Shown here: positions 27,244 to 40,300 of the stretch, one piece after another | How positions within the stretch are numbered: the stretch's first letter is position 1 | Layout: each line of letters begins with the position of its first letter | The notes under the pieces: generated by a model | Told to the model about the DNA's origin: nothing | Database searches by the model: none | Seen by the model: the letters and a program-made list of their open reading frames with translations, nothing else | Source: Nipponacmea schrenckii | Lineage: Eukaryota > Mollusca > Gastropoda > Lottiidae | Reading direction: 5' to 3' | DNA length: 64,000 nucleotides | NCBI GenBank assembly: GCA_030562195.1 | Contig: JAUJPP010000012.1 | Location: 8,556,001-8,620,000, forward strand | Position numbers and translations under genes: made by a program

Positions 27244-27712
27244 CTTTGTTTACAATTTACATCGATTGACTAAATATTTTGGAACGGAATTTTATTTTGA
27301 TTAAATCTTCTCAATAAAGATAATTCACAATTAGCATTAATGTTTTAAAGTCCTAAATGAATTCTAATATTATTCTAAATAATCATATTATTTATTACTA
27401 GTTATTCTGTAATTTTGGAACACGAAAAGAATCTGTTATTCGTTTGTCGTTGTATGATCCAAAAATTTATGTTACCGACATTAGTCAAACTGATAGAAGC
27501 CAAGTAATAGATCTACTTATGTTTTTAAATCTTGATAGTTTATGTGAAAGGACATTCATTAACTGTATTGTACTATGTCGTCTATAATATACAATAGTAT
27601 TTTGAAATGTCGATAGACATTTAATCTTAAATTCATGGTAAAATACGGGACCTGTTATTTACAAACCTATCAATTATCTCAAATATAAGAAATCTTAGTT
27701 ATAACTTGTAAC
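27244..27712. promoter_or_regulatory. Probable bidirectional promoter between PELP1 and WRAP53
   Basis: The two start codons face away from each other across 469 bp. No other gene, TATA box or transposon is visible in this interval. Both neighbours are housekeeping-type genes, which commonly share such promoters. Both 5' UTRs must lie here unless one has an upstream exon elsewhere. Confidence 0.55.
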
Positions 27713-30700
27713 ATGGATGAGAGTAATAATGAATCTGAAGGAGACAGGATTATCATTGATACACAATGTTTATTGGGTAATATAGATACATGTTTAGCCA
27801 ATTTTCAACCCCCAGAGTCTATTAATGAAGCTGTAAGTATAAATATGCCAGAGCAAAATAAGGAATCACAGACACCCGCTGTCGGATTTGTTAAAAATGC
27901 CAATGAAATAACATTTTGTGGAGAAACTGATGAAACAGTAAAACAGCATGTAGAATTGGAAAATATTTCCAATAGTTCAAAAAGCAATCAAGAGGATAAA
28001 AACACTCCAGTTGGAAACTATTCAAAATATCTTGAATCCTCAGTAGCCTTAAGTTCCATTGTTTCATCAGACATTGATAGGGCAGAGTCGTATAATTCAC
28101 CACAAAAAACTAATCATAATGAATCCAACCCTGAAACTTCACAGGATAGTTCAATTATAGCACATCCTGGAAAAGTGATTTCTCGAGAATCAAATATTTC
28201 ATCTCAGTCAATACAATTATTTAGCCAACAGACCACTTCTCAAGCACAAGCTGAACATTCTCAGGAATTGAAAGGTGTTGATGAAAAAATTTGTAAAAGG
28301 AAATTAAGCTCTGAATATGTTGATGAAGATATGTCAAAAAGGAGTAAAATATCAACCAACAGTGAAGACCGAGAAATTCCTAATGAAGATATCACTGTTT
28401 CAAATGATGATATAGAGACAGAAAATGATTATAGGTTGGTTAAAAAGACATCTGCATCTTAACTGATTGAAAATACAGTTGATCATTGGGTTTTGACCAG
28501 ATGTGTGTGATAATTATAATGTTTAGGTTGAGTGGAATCATCATTACGAACAAGATTTAGTTAGCTTAGCATGTTGCACCATACTTATACAATTTAAAAT
28601 GAATCTAAGGACTTTGATTTTAGTTCCATACAGCATCGTGTGTATGATAGTTGTTTTTTTTATGGTTTTTTTCTTATTCATTGATATCCATCACATCCAA
28701 AAATTTTATTCAATAGCACATTTACAATGTTTGAATGTCTAATTGTATTTCTCTGTTGAATTCAGTCAATTTGAATTTTGTTTTCCAGTTATCAAATCAA
28801 CTATAATTTTGAAAAAGAACCGGGTCAGATAACTGGAGCCTGGGAAGGTTTTAAAGATAAAGATAATAATTTTATTAAAGGATGTAAATGGTCCCCTGAT
28901 GGAAGTTGTTTATTAACTAATAGTGATGATAATATACTGAGATTATTCAATACACCATCACAGATTTATGATGGTTCTTTATTAGATGTTCCTGAAATGG
29001 TAAAAGCTTTAACTTAACTGTTTTTGAATAGACTTTGGTACATTGAGAATAATGTTACTTTAATAAAGTAATTGTTATGAATTAAATTGTTTTATTAAAC
29101 TAACAAGTAGAAAATTTTTACAATAATAAGATTTTGTAATTCACAGAAAGAGAGAACTGCTTAACAAATGAAAGAAGAATTGTTTTTTATTTTAAAATGT
29201 TATTGTAGAAAAGTGTATTAAAGATGAAAGTGGGAGAAACTATTTATGATTATTGTTGGTACCCATTAATGAAGTCCTCAGACCCAGAATCTTGTTGGTG
29301 AGTGTTATTATGATATGAAACAATGTCCAAACTTGATCTAAAAATGGTTGTGTCTTACAATCTAATTTTTTGTATTGCAGTATTTCTTATGGTCTAGGAA
29401 GTGTTTTTGATTAATTAAACTGGTAGAAGTAGTTATGGTGGATACAAACAATAGCTCCTCAATAGAAGATGTTTTATCATTTTAAATTGTATATAATTTA
29501 TTTTGTAGTTTGATCAGTACCAGTAGATGTATGCCAGTTCATATGTGGGATGCTTTTACTGGAGATTTGATATGTAGCTATAAATCTTATGATCAGGCTG
29601 TAAGTTGTTATATATTCTTATAATTATAGAAATATAGGAATCTTTAGTTTCATTCTGTTTGATCAAGACAAATAATCTACTTCAGCCTGTGTATCTATTA
29701 AAGTTCTCCTTGTTGTCATATTTACACTTGAGATTGTTTAGCTCTAGCTAAATTACTAGGAAGTGTTTTAACCTGTTTATGTATAGAATATACATGTCTT
29801 TTTTCTCTTCAATTATAGGATGAATTGGTAGCTGCTCACAGTGTAGCCTTTAATAATGAAGGTAGTAAGATATATTGTGGTTTCACAAAAACTATCAGGG
29901 TGTTTGATGTCAGCAGACCAGGAAGAAATTTTGAAAACAGGAAAACATTTGGTATGTTACTGTCCTGGAATATGGCCATTATATTTATTCGCAGTCTTAA
30001 AGTACACGCTTAAACATTTCTCAATTTTTCTAAATAATTGATGTTTATTGATATGGTATAGGCCAATCTCTTTATTTTTTCTGACCTGTACACATATTTG
30101 GATATACTTAAAACTTGCTCTCTGATCTCAATAAATGTTTCTGTTTCAGTTAAATCTGTTGGTCAACCAGGAATAATATCATGTATAAAGTTTAGTCCAG
30201 TAGATAGTAGTTTATATGCTGCTGGCTCTTATTCTAGAACAAGTAAGTTGTTAAAATTTCATCAGTGATGATGCAGCATGCTAGGGGGTTATATTAGGAG
30301 GACAACACTGTCAGGGTTAAGATTAAAAATGAAAGAGTGACATGTCTTCCATGGAGGGTTTGTGGGGGTTCTCTCCCTTTAGATTTTTAATGCATTCTGA
30401 GACATATAATTGAAGGTAGCAAGGGGAAAATGTGATCATTTATTTACTTTCCATAAAACAACCTCAATCATTTGAATATATGTATTTTTTTAACAAATTT
30501 TTATTGATTTCAGTTGCTTTATATTATGAACCTCAAGGAGAATTAGCCTGTAGTTTTACAGGACATCAAGGTGGAGTAACTCATATATTATGGTCACCAG
30601 ATGGTACTAAATTATACAGTGGTGCTAGAAAGGTACATTGATAACATCAATGACATATACTTCTACTGTCTTTTATAGATGTTCTTCTTAATCCACATCT

Positions 30701-32090
30701 TTTAATACATGACAAAAGAAGTTACACTCTAATTGATATGATATATGACAGTAAATTATTTTCCATCTTTTGAATCTTCTCATAGTACCGCTAATTGAAA
30801 TACAGATATATGCTCTGTGTGTAATATAGCATTGAACCTAGAGTTAATTCCATTGAATGATAGTTAAATATCATTTTATTTTCAGGATGGTGAAATAATT
30901 TGTTGGGATTTACGGAATCCCAGTAAAGTTTTATTCACTGTTAATAGACAAGTTGAAACTAATCAAAGAATATATTTTGATCTTGACAGGTTAGATTTAA
31001 TAAATTTTAGTCAAAAACAAAAAAGGCCATGGGAAGCAAAGTGAGTTTACTTAAGATCATTTTTAAACGCCCACATGTAAGTATGGGTGTATATTGGAAT
31101 TGCTCCCGTTAACATTTACCTCGTACTCACTCCTCAGGCTACAATTCTTAAAGGGTTCTTTAGATCTATTGTATTGTGTAAATAACATTATGAAGACATG
31201 CTCTGTAAAATTTGGTGATTTCAGGTAAGTTTCTTGAGAGATATTGCATAAAACTCTGATATCTTGTGTGTTTTTTTGCTCATACTCACCGTATGGGGAA
31301 AAATTCTCCATGGATTTGAGTTATTGCCTTTGACTTAGTAAATCACGTCAAAATTTTATTGTAGGTGTGAAAGAAGCTACAATTTTCAATGGATTTTGAT
31401 CAAACTTGGTATGAGCTTTGAAATTGATAACGATTTTTCAATGAATGTTTTTTGAGTTATTGTCTGCCAAGCTATCTTTAAAATTGTTACTATAATATTT
31501 ATTATACTACTTTGATTTTATATTTGTAGTTCAGGAAGATATTTAATTTCTGGTAATCATAATGGTACAATTAGTGTATGGGATGTTTTACAAGTAGAAG
31601 ATACACGACCCAAACCAATACTATCTTACAAAGCTCATTATGATACAGTTAACGGTGTTAGGTTTGTATTTTGTAGAAACCCTGCTTATGGCGGTGGATT
31701 GTTAAAAACCTACTTTGAGTCTCACAAGTTCTTAATATTTTTGTTATCCCCATTAAGAGAATATCTATAGTCGGGTTAAATCATTCTAAATATTGTAGAA
31801 GAGCCTGTGTCCATTGAAAGAGAAATTCCACTCATTTGAGAGCAAAGCAACAATATTCCTGTTTTATCATTCATAGGTGACTATTCAAAATGACTTTTTC
31901 TCAAAATTATTATTATAATTAGAATAATTTTTTTTTCAGTCTTCACCCTTATTTACCTGTAGTAGCTACATCATCAGGACAGAGACATTATCCAGTGTTA
32001 GGTGATAGTGATGATAGTGATACAGAAGATTTGTCTCAAACCACAGATCTAGTGGATAATAGTATTGGATTATGGTGGCTTTCCTCTTAG
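27713..32090 (+). CDS. WRAP53: WRAP53/TCAB1 homologue, WD40 telomerase Cajal body protein
   Basis: Ten exons, 614 aa: 27713-28434, 28789-28999, 29209-29297, 29509-29599, 29819-29951, 30150-30242, 30514-30632, 30886-30989, 31530-31661, 31940-32090. All phases join. Residues 1-240 are an acidic, serine-rich leader of low conservation, all in exon one. WD40 repeats follow, with family blocks [100 protein letters not shown] and [19 protein letters not shown]. The protein ends soon after SIGLWWLSS. In vertebrates it binds the CAB box of scaRNAs and telomerase RNA and brings them to Cajal bodies. Exon one uses a weak donor (TATAG/GTTGGT) that is required by phase. AATAAA lies at 32095-32100, just after the stop. 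Intron 8 holds a pearl-like repeat. Confidence 0.95.
31062..31479 (+). mobile_element. Pearl/Helentron-like element (copy C), in WRAP53 intron 8
   Basis: The left end is AAACGCCCACATGTAAGTAT then GGGTGTATATTG. The right end is GCCAAGCTATCTTTAAAA. The interior has GAAGCTACAATTTTCAATGG and GAGTTATTG words, about two units. The hairpin at the right end has lost part of its stem. It sits between exons 8 and 9 of WRAP53. Confidence 0.65.
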
Positions 32091-32100
32091 TTTTAATAAA

Positions 32101-33265
32101 TATTTTAATCATCTGATTAAGTCATTTTTTTCTGAATTCTTGGAACCATTACCTCTCCTCACATAGTAACAAAATTGGAACTGATAAAAGTATTGAACTA
32201 ATAAATCTACCATATTATACCCTGATTTTTAAAAAAGAAATTTTTATAGCAAAAACCAATACATGTACTTACTACTGTAGGCCTTCTTCTGTTGTCTAGT
32301 ATCAAAGATGTCAGATTGAACAACTACATTATAATGGGGATTAAACTTTATATCACATGATCATTTACAGTAAAATTAGGTGCTCATTTATGAAATTGAA
32401 TTTGTTTACTACATGCTATTGATGGTGTCCTAGTTTGTCATTTTATTACTAGATCAAGTTAAATGATTATACATTGCTTGAGCTTTTACAATCTACAATT
32501 CCAAATGAAAAGATAGCCTAGATGGAGGCCTTAATCTCCATGAAATGATAACCGTGTTAACAATATATTTTAGTAGGCCTACCACTCTTGATGCCATAAA
32601 GAAAACACCATAAAATAAGGTCCATCATTCACTTGAGGCATTAAGGTTAAAGGAAATATGACTCTCATAAGTTAAAGTCTCAAACTTGGTAAATGAGAAT
32701 ATCTTCATCAGTTAAAATTATTAGGATCACTAAATGAGTCGATATATCCAATAAACAATTTTAAGTGCGTTTCAAAATTACTAAATTTAATACGTTTTCA
32801 AAAATATAGTTAGTTTAATAGATTATTACTTAGTTTTATTGATTAATTGGATTATAAAGGATTCTGTCTTGACACCAGGTAAGTCCATTGATGAAAAAAG
32901 ACTGATTTTAGTCTAGTTTAAACATTTATATGTTTTGCTTATCCCAAGAGTTGGTATACTTTTTAAATATAACAAGTTAGTGTAGTTTGTGAGTTTGTAA
33001 AACAGGGTCCCCCAAAATAATTGCCTTTACTGTCGTAAAAAATGAATTCATCTGGAAGTGTTAATCGACACATAAATACACTTAATTTATTCAAGAGGTC
33101 CGTATTGGTTTCAAATAAAGTCTATTCAACTGACCTAAACTTTCGATGCTTAATGGAAATTTTAACGGATTACAGAATGTCGTAATAAAATTCTTATTAA
33201 CGACATTAATGGCCGAAAAAGAAAACTGTCGACTGGCCAAGTAATTTAATTTATTAGAAAATAAC
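32101..33265. other. Intergenic between WRAP53 and EMC5
   Basis: AT-rich spacer, holding the 5' UTR and promoter of the EMC5 gene at its right end. A fragment at 32868-32895 (GACACCAGGTAAGTCCATTG) is the reverse complement of part of the repeat seen at 59969-60467. No gene seen. Confidence 0.4.
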
Positions 33266-34330
33266 ATGGGGATTGTTCCAAAATTATGTGTTAGTATTGG
33301 TCTGATCGCCTTAGCCCATGCTGCATACTCAGCAACTCAACGTAAGAATTAAAGTCAATAATTATGCTTATATTTTATTATTTTATCGAGGCATGGTAGG
33401 CTACTTTAAAATTCTTGACTTGCTATAATAAATAAACGAAAGGATTATTTTTGATAATCATTCTTTTAATAAATCCGAACCTTTCTACGGCAATCTCTTT
33501 TTTTACATCTTTATTCTTAGCCTATTATTATTTTATCTTATTGACATCTTTATCAGTTAACTGTATATGACTGTTTCATTTAATTACATTGTGAGTCTGG
33601 CTGGGACTATAGAAAATTGAATTTATGCCAAAAGGATTGAGTATTTCATTGCTATAATGTTAATTTATAAGTTTTTTGTTTTCAGATCATGCATATCTCA
33701 GATTAACTGAAAAAGAATTTACATGGCTACCTATGGATGTAAGTTGTAAATCATTTATGCATATGTCTATCATTCATTAATTAATGGAATGAATCTTTGG
33801 AAATGAAATAAGTAAAATAAATCCAGGAATATTGCATAATGTTGTTAATATTAAATTTTTTGATACAGGACTGCAATATGCTTTCTTTAGAGAAAAAAGA
33901 ATTTTTTTGTGTTTATTTTAGATAATGATTCAATGTCTTGTTGGATTATCAATAACATTTTATGGAATCATTAATATTGCTGGTCAATTTAAAAGTATAA
34001 AAGCAAGTGCTGAAATGGAAAATAAGTAAGTTCAGTTTTGAATATATAGATACTCTAAATCCCAAGCCTATTTAACTAAGACAAAGGAAACTTATGGTCT
34101 GTTGCTTATAAAATTATTGGAAGGCATTACATGGCAATTGAATAGACATTATTTTGTTTATTTGTCAAAAATTGATAATAATCATCCACAACTTATATAC
34201 ACTTGGCAAGACAATTTACTGATTTATTGATTTCAGAACCTGGGATATGATTGGAAATCGACAATCTTTTTATACCTTTAACCATAGAGGTAAAGCTCTG
34301 TTTAATGAAGAAAGAGAAGAGCTGGAATAA
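33266..34330 (+). CDS. EMC5: EMC5/MMGT1, ER membrane protein complex subunit 5
   Basis: Four exons: 33266-33341, 33686-33738, 33922-34025 and 34237-34330, with phases 1, 0 and 2 matching, giving 108 aa. Residues 5-23 form TM1 (PKLCVSIGLIALAHAAYSA) and about 45-63 form TM2 (IQCLVGLSITFYGIINIAG). Conserved blocks are LRLTEKEF..LP.D between the helices and RQSFYTFNHRGKALF near the C-terminus, as in human MMGT1. It is a core subunit of the EMC, which inserts tail-anchored and multi-pass proteins into the ER membrane. An older name reflects reported Mg2+ transport. The C-terminal tail is about 20 residues shorter than the human protein. Candidate AATAAA at 34341-34346. The gene converges on the SLC25 gene. 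The track of long open frames misses it because every exon is short. Confidence 0.95.
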
Positions 34331-34349
34331 ATGATGGATGAATAAAACT

Positions 34350-37329
34350 TTGATATTTATGAAAGTGAAGAGAGAATGAAAATGATAATGGTCATGCTAA
34401 GAGTACCCCTTTAAAAAATACCAGAATGTTTTATAAATTTGTATATAATGTATGCCTTCAAAATTTGAGACTTACATCATGGTGGCAGATATGCTTGTAT
34501 TAACCACGTCTCATTGCATTTTTATCATACATTTGTTTCATAATTATCATTATTTGTTTGTATATGTACAAGACAATGTATTTAATGTCTCATTTGAGAC
34601 GATTTTTTATGTAATGTAAATGACATTTTAGAATTCCATGGAACCCATGAAAAACAAGAAACAAAAAGGGACATATCAAGCTATTATGAATACTTCAAGC
34701 AGTTGTAATATGAGAAATGAACTTAATATCATGATTATGTTTGATCAGACCTTTAAAGCGAATGAATATAAAATTTGAAACTTTGCCATTAAGAGCATAT
34801 ACTTCATCAGTGAATATACCTGCTGCCACAAATAACTTAAAATAAAAAAAATATAACCAAAATTTATGAGTAATTATCCATAAAGATTCATTTGATTATT
34901 GAAAAACGCTTCATACATTGATAAACCTTTTTCAAATTTACCCAGTTTTGTGAGTTTTCTAGATTTTAAGGGAATGTTACTTTATGACATCAGGTAAGTT
35001 CACTGGTGGATATATACTCATATTGACCATTATTGAGAACTAAAGGTTTATGGTCATGCTAAGAGTATCCCTTTAAAGGGATAATAGGCCTTAGAACGAA
35101 CATAAAAATTTAAGTTCACTCAAATTTAGACAATAACAGTATATATCCATCAGTGGACTTACCAGGTGTCATACCTATACATCAAAATCCCTCTAAAATC
35201 CGATAAATCCCCAAAATAAAGTAGTTAATCATAAAATGCTTGAGCCATCCATCAAGCGATTTTTAAATCGTGTAATTATAAAGGGAAGTAACTCTAAAAT
35301 GTGTTTTTTCACGCGTCCTTGACCCCTACTGCTGAATTGCACTTTTTTTTAAAATTCCGAATATATTTTTATTGTGGCTTTTTAAAATTTGATAAAGTGT
35401 GGGATGCATACTTATTTTTACTAATAGTCAAAATTAAACACAAGAATAAGATGCAAGTTTATGATCGGCTATGGAAATAAAACACCAATAAAGAAATTCA
35501 ATATTTTTTTTATCACCATCACACAAATTAAATCATAAATTAACAGTAATAAATCAAAAATTTATATCATCTTATTACCGATATATATTGTGCAGATCCA
35601 GGTAAATAATCAATATTTTCATAGTCAACTAGTATAAAATCTTGATAAGATCTATTATATGGCAGTTTGTAAAAACAAAAATTATAAAAAATTGTTCAAG
35701 GAATAAACCCATTGACAACATTTTCAAGATCAAGGGCACAAAAGCCCTGTTACTAGCACACAATGAGATTTATCTGAAACTGACAAAAACCGTAGAATCT
35801 CACAATCTGATATAAATTTGATGAAACAAATATCAAATAAAATCCAAATTAACATCTATTTTTGATATTATATATGTTAAAACAACATTTTAATAAAAAA
35901 AAAATTTAAACACTTAAAACATAAATTTTCAGATAATCAAATATTAATAACATGTAAAATCTCTATATGTTTACCCAAAAACTTAAAATATTATGTTTAT
36001 TAAAACAAAGGAAAAAAATGTCTTTGATCAGTGGCAACATATTGTAGGAGAAATATTAGTATTAACAAACAAGTATTTAATTCACATTTATAAAATAAAT
36101 TCTATTGAGCAAGTTATATACTAAGTTTGATTCCCAAAAAATGGGGTAGGTGTGTGTGTGTGTCTGTGTTCACTTAAACTGGGATTTGTGATGATTGAAA
36201 TGTGGTAAACTAAAATCATCAGCATTTTCCTTGCACATCTTGTAGATTCTGCCTAAAAAAACATCAACTAATGGGGCTGTTCAAGAGTCTATTTGTATTA
36301 TTTGAGAGCTAAAGTATGCTTGTCTTGTTTATACAAAAAGCAAAGAAAATGCAAGACATCTTGATATTTGAAGATATCCTTTTTTTGACGTATAATATCA
36401 GTCCAAAAAGCATTCATTATATTTGGAGTAGAATAAATCCTAACTGAACAGGAAAAACCTGCATTCAGCTTCCTGTCAAGAATCAAACAACAAAATACCC
36501 CATGAATTCTAATGGTACAAATAATACTTTTTCTTTAATTGGAAAATGGCAAAGTACAGGCTCAGGCATCTTGGTATTGGAATATTTAGTACAAAATTCT
36601 GACAACAATTGTCACTAAAACTTATGAATTGGCACACATATTTTAGCTTTCTGCCACCATATAGCATATTGCACTAATAGAATAAACACTTTCAATAACT
36701 TCATAATTTCAAATAACTTAACATATAATGTACAGTAGCACAATGTTGAAATGTATGTTGCAGGCAAAATTAGTATTTTCACACGATTTTGCTGCCTTGA
36801 TTAAACATTTTTATGACATCAGGATCAGACGTTATCATAAATGGTTTATTTTTAAACATAATTTGAAATTACACAAAAGCTTTGGCTTGATCTTAACAAA
36901 TATATTTCTTTCCAAAGAATATTCTACTCTGTTTATAGCCAAATGATGTAAAGAGATTCAGAAACTCCATAATCATCATATGTATTGGATCCAATGCATG
37001 AAATAACTTACTTTCAAACGCATTTTGTTAACCGGTAATTAATATTATTAATAAAAACTCAAATTAGATAAATACAGACAAGCTATGAAAAGCAAAGAGA
37101 AACTTGCAAAATAACAATTTTGGAGGCAATGATATTGATAGAGTTAAAAATATTGAATCCATAAATCACTTAAGCATTTTCTTAATTTCCCTAGAGGTCA
37201 ACAAATTTTGAAACAGAAAGTAAACAGGTATAATGTAATGCTAGGACATATTAATATCACCGGAATACAATGTGTATAAAAACAATTTCTCTGGCAATCT
37301 TCAGCTGTAACAGTTTTCTTTCTTCATAC
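34350..37329. other. 3' regions of EMC5 and SLC25 genes with repeat fragments
   Basis: A convergent intergenic region. 35058-35470 is a 3'-truncated copy of the TTAA element at 59969-60467: it starts AAAGGGATAATAGGCC and carries CAATAACAGTATATATCCAT and ACCAGGTGTCATACC. Just left of it, 34993-35022 holds a reverse-complement scrap of the same repeat, so the copies are partly inverted. A short GTGTGTGTGTGT microsatellite lies near 36150. The rest (35.5-37.3 kb) is AT-rich and may be 3' UTR of the carrier gene. No other gene seen. Confidence 0.45.
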
Positions 37330-40300
37330 TTAGATGTTTGTCTTTTTCTTAAGTTGTTCAAAAGTCATAAAAAACTAGAATTGGTTAAGGTTTAGTAAGT
37401 AACAAATTATTTTAAACTCAATAAATTATAGATCATTTCAATTGATCAACTTGCTGCTTTGCCAGTCTGGTATAACTTTTTCACAATTTATATGATATAA
37501 TTTGTTGTATGAACACTGTTATAATTTAGTGTTAGAACATGCTCTTATCAATCAGTATTACAGTGACATCTTCTACAGGGCCAACAGGTTGTTTATTAAT
37601 GGCACTTAATACATGTATGTAAAATAAATAAAAAAAAGAAAGATGTAAAAAAAACATGTTTTTCTTTTGATTTGAGTTTTATTTAAGGATACAATAATAT
37701 TCCACGGACCAAGTCGAACCCATGTTGGTATGAATCCTTTATATAGAGCTAAAAATCCTTCTGTTTTAATGGTCTGAAACAAACAAGTTAATGGTTTAAA
37801 TTTATATTTTTAAGAAATCTGTTATAGCTTGCTAGATAAATTCTATTGCGTCATAACTAACTTTATTATTCAGCTTTTAACTTTGCTACATAAAATTCAA
37901 CTTTGCACCAAATCAGCTTTCATATACAGAAAAAAATATCCTTACCTTGACGAAACAGTCAAGAGATGATGTATATATTTTAGGTATATTACCAGTAGCT
38001 GTATTAGTTACTTTTAATTTCTGTTGATTCATTAGACGAGTCTGTAGAAGAAAAAAAAAGATGCACTTGAAAATTATGATCTAAGAATTTAATCTAGATG
38101 ATTATTTTGATGATAAGTTTAATATTAGTTTATTTCAAGAAGGTAAATTCAGAAAGAAGTCAAAGATAAATTTATTTACCAAAGATAGAAGAGAGATTGT
38201 ATATTAGAACTTAAAACCATGTTAATGTTATTCAATTTAATTAAAATTTTTGATCATCCATGCTGTATATTGCTCCATGTGTAAGAAACAGTAATAGATC
38301 TTTTTCTTAACAGTTGTAAAATACAATATCTGACAGTTATCTAACTAATACATGATTATTTACTAATATAAATTCCTTTAATTTTCATTTTAATATAGGG
38401 AATACTCCTTGGAATACACCTCTTGTTTGCATGAAAAATTACAGTGCTGAAGACGTCAGAATTTTGATTGGCTGCTAGTATTATCAACCTGTCGTGAGCC
38501 CTAACTGAAGTGACTAAATTAAAAATAAAAGTTTTAAAAAAATGGGAATTTTAATTATACAGAATAGGTGTATGACTTAAATTACAAATGAAATTCAAAA
38601 CAATATTTTCATAAAACTAGGTACCATTTGCATGATCTAAGAGTCAACATTTCAGCAGTTTACAAAACTAGGTGCTTTAAAAACTGTATAACACTGTCCT
38701 CACAACAAATGTTCATTAAAACAATAGTGGTCCATATAATTAAATAATACATAATATTTCTTACACATTGTCAATCAAGTTCAATCACACAAAGTATTGA
38801 AATGATAGCATGAAAAAAGAATGGCAATAGTTTTATCTTGAAAAAATCATAAATCACTTGCGTAATTTCATTCAAGAAAAAAAAATTGTTATCACAAGAT
38901 GTGTTGATCCATCTTTACAATTTAACATACACTCAAGCAATGAAATCATTAGTCAATCATATTGATTTGCTGGTTACTATGAACATGAAAACCCTGAATT
39001 ACAGATTTGAGCCATGTCTAGTACTAGAACTGTTTCTGTCTTATTGTACAAGAACTATGATTGTTTCAAGATAAACAAACAGATTTGCCATTCTAAAGGA
39101 AACTAACACTATTAATTTACAGCATATAAAATAGTTGGCTACCAATTTAGAAAGGGAGACAACTTAACTACACCCACTCAAGAGGCACGGTGCGGGCACA
39201 ATCAACGTGCCTGCTTCCTTTCCCTTGTTTTAATGTGGGCTTCGTTCTAGTCGGCTTTCTCCACATCTTCTCCGTTGGACAGAATCTAAACCTTAAAAAT
39301 CAATTAACCAATCATAGTAAAATAAGTGGTCAGATGACCACAACAAAATTTATCATTAATTTTCATAACATGATATATGAATTTGCAATGAATTAGATAA
39401 AGGTTGAAGAAACTTTCATAAAAGAATTTTTGTAATGACAATTGAAGTGCACAAGTATTAGTTAAGTGATATCAGTGTTTCCAGATCAACTGTAAGAGAT
39501 TAAGGCAAAAGTTATGTTGAGGTTATTTCTACTGGGCACTCTAGATCATGAAAGTTTCTCCAACATACAAAAGTCAAATTTCTAATCATGCACATTTAAT
39601 TCGATTTGCAGTAGATTAATTAAGAACATGGTACTGTATAATGAAGTCATGTGTCTACGGTCACTATCAAAAGATAGCTTGCCAGGCAAGGTAATATACG
39701 CCCACTGGAAGCATTGATTTTGAATAAAAAATGAAATATACATATACTTCTTTTCTAGGGTGATAAATGTACAATATTACTAAGTTTCCTTAAAATCTGT
39801 CAAGAATTACCTGAATATCAAAAGACATATGACTGCTTTTGTTAAAGTAAACTGTTTTAAAACAAAAGTTTTATGTTTAACGGTAAGATCACTCTTGTTT
39901 TTGTAGAATATAATATTACTAAAAACTTTTTACATTAGATGTATGTCACAAACCCCCTTCATAACACACTGGTTATTTGTCGCGTGCAGTTTCTCTTTTT
40001 ACATTTCACTTTTGTCATATCTATTTTGTCGTATCTTTTACGTTCATCACATGACCATCACATGACCAAAAAATAAAAATCATATAAGAACTGCTCCCAG
40101 TGGAATTTATAGTCTTGCTCTTCATGACAGACGGTGAATGAATTTTCGCCACCCATTTCCATAATAATAATAATGATTCTTTGATGGGTCAACAATTTAT
40201 TATGCATAACATTTTCGATTTCCCATTTAAATTCGATTAATTATTTAAGCCTTTGCTTAAACTATCCCTCTGCTAAAGCCCCTTTCCAGGTTAAGAATTG

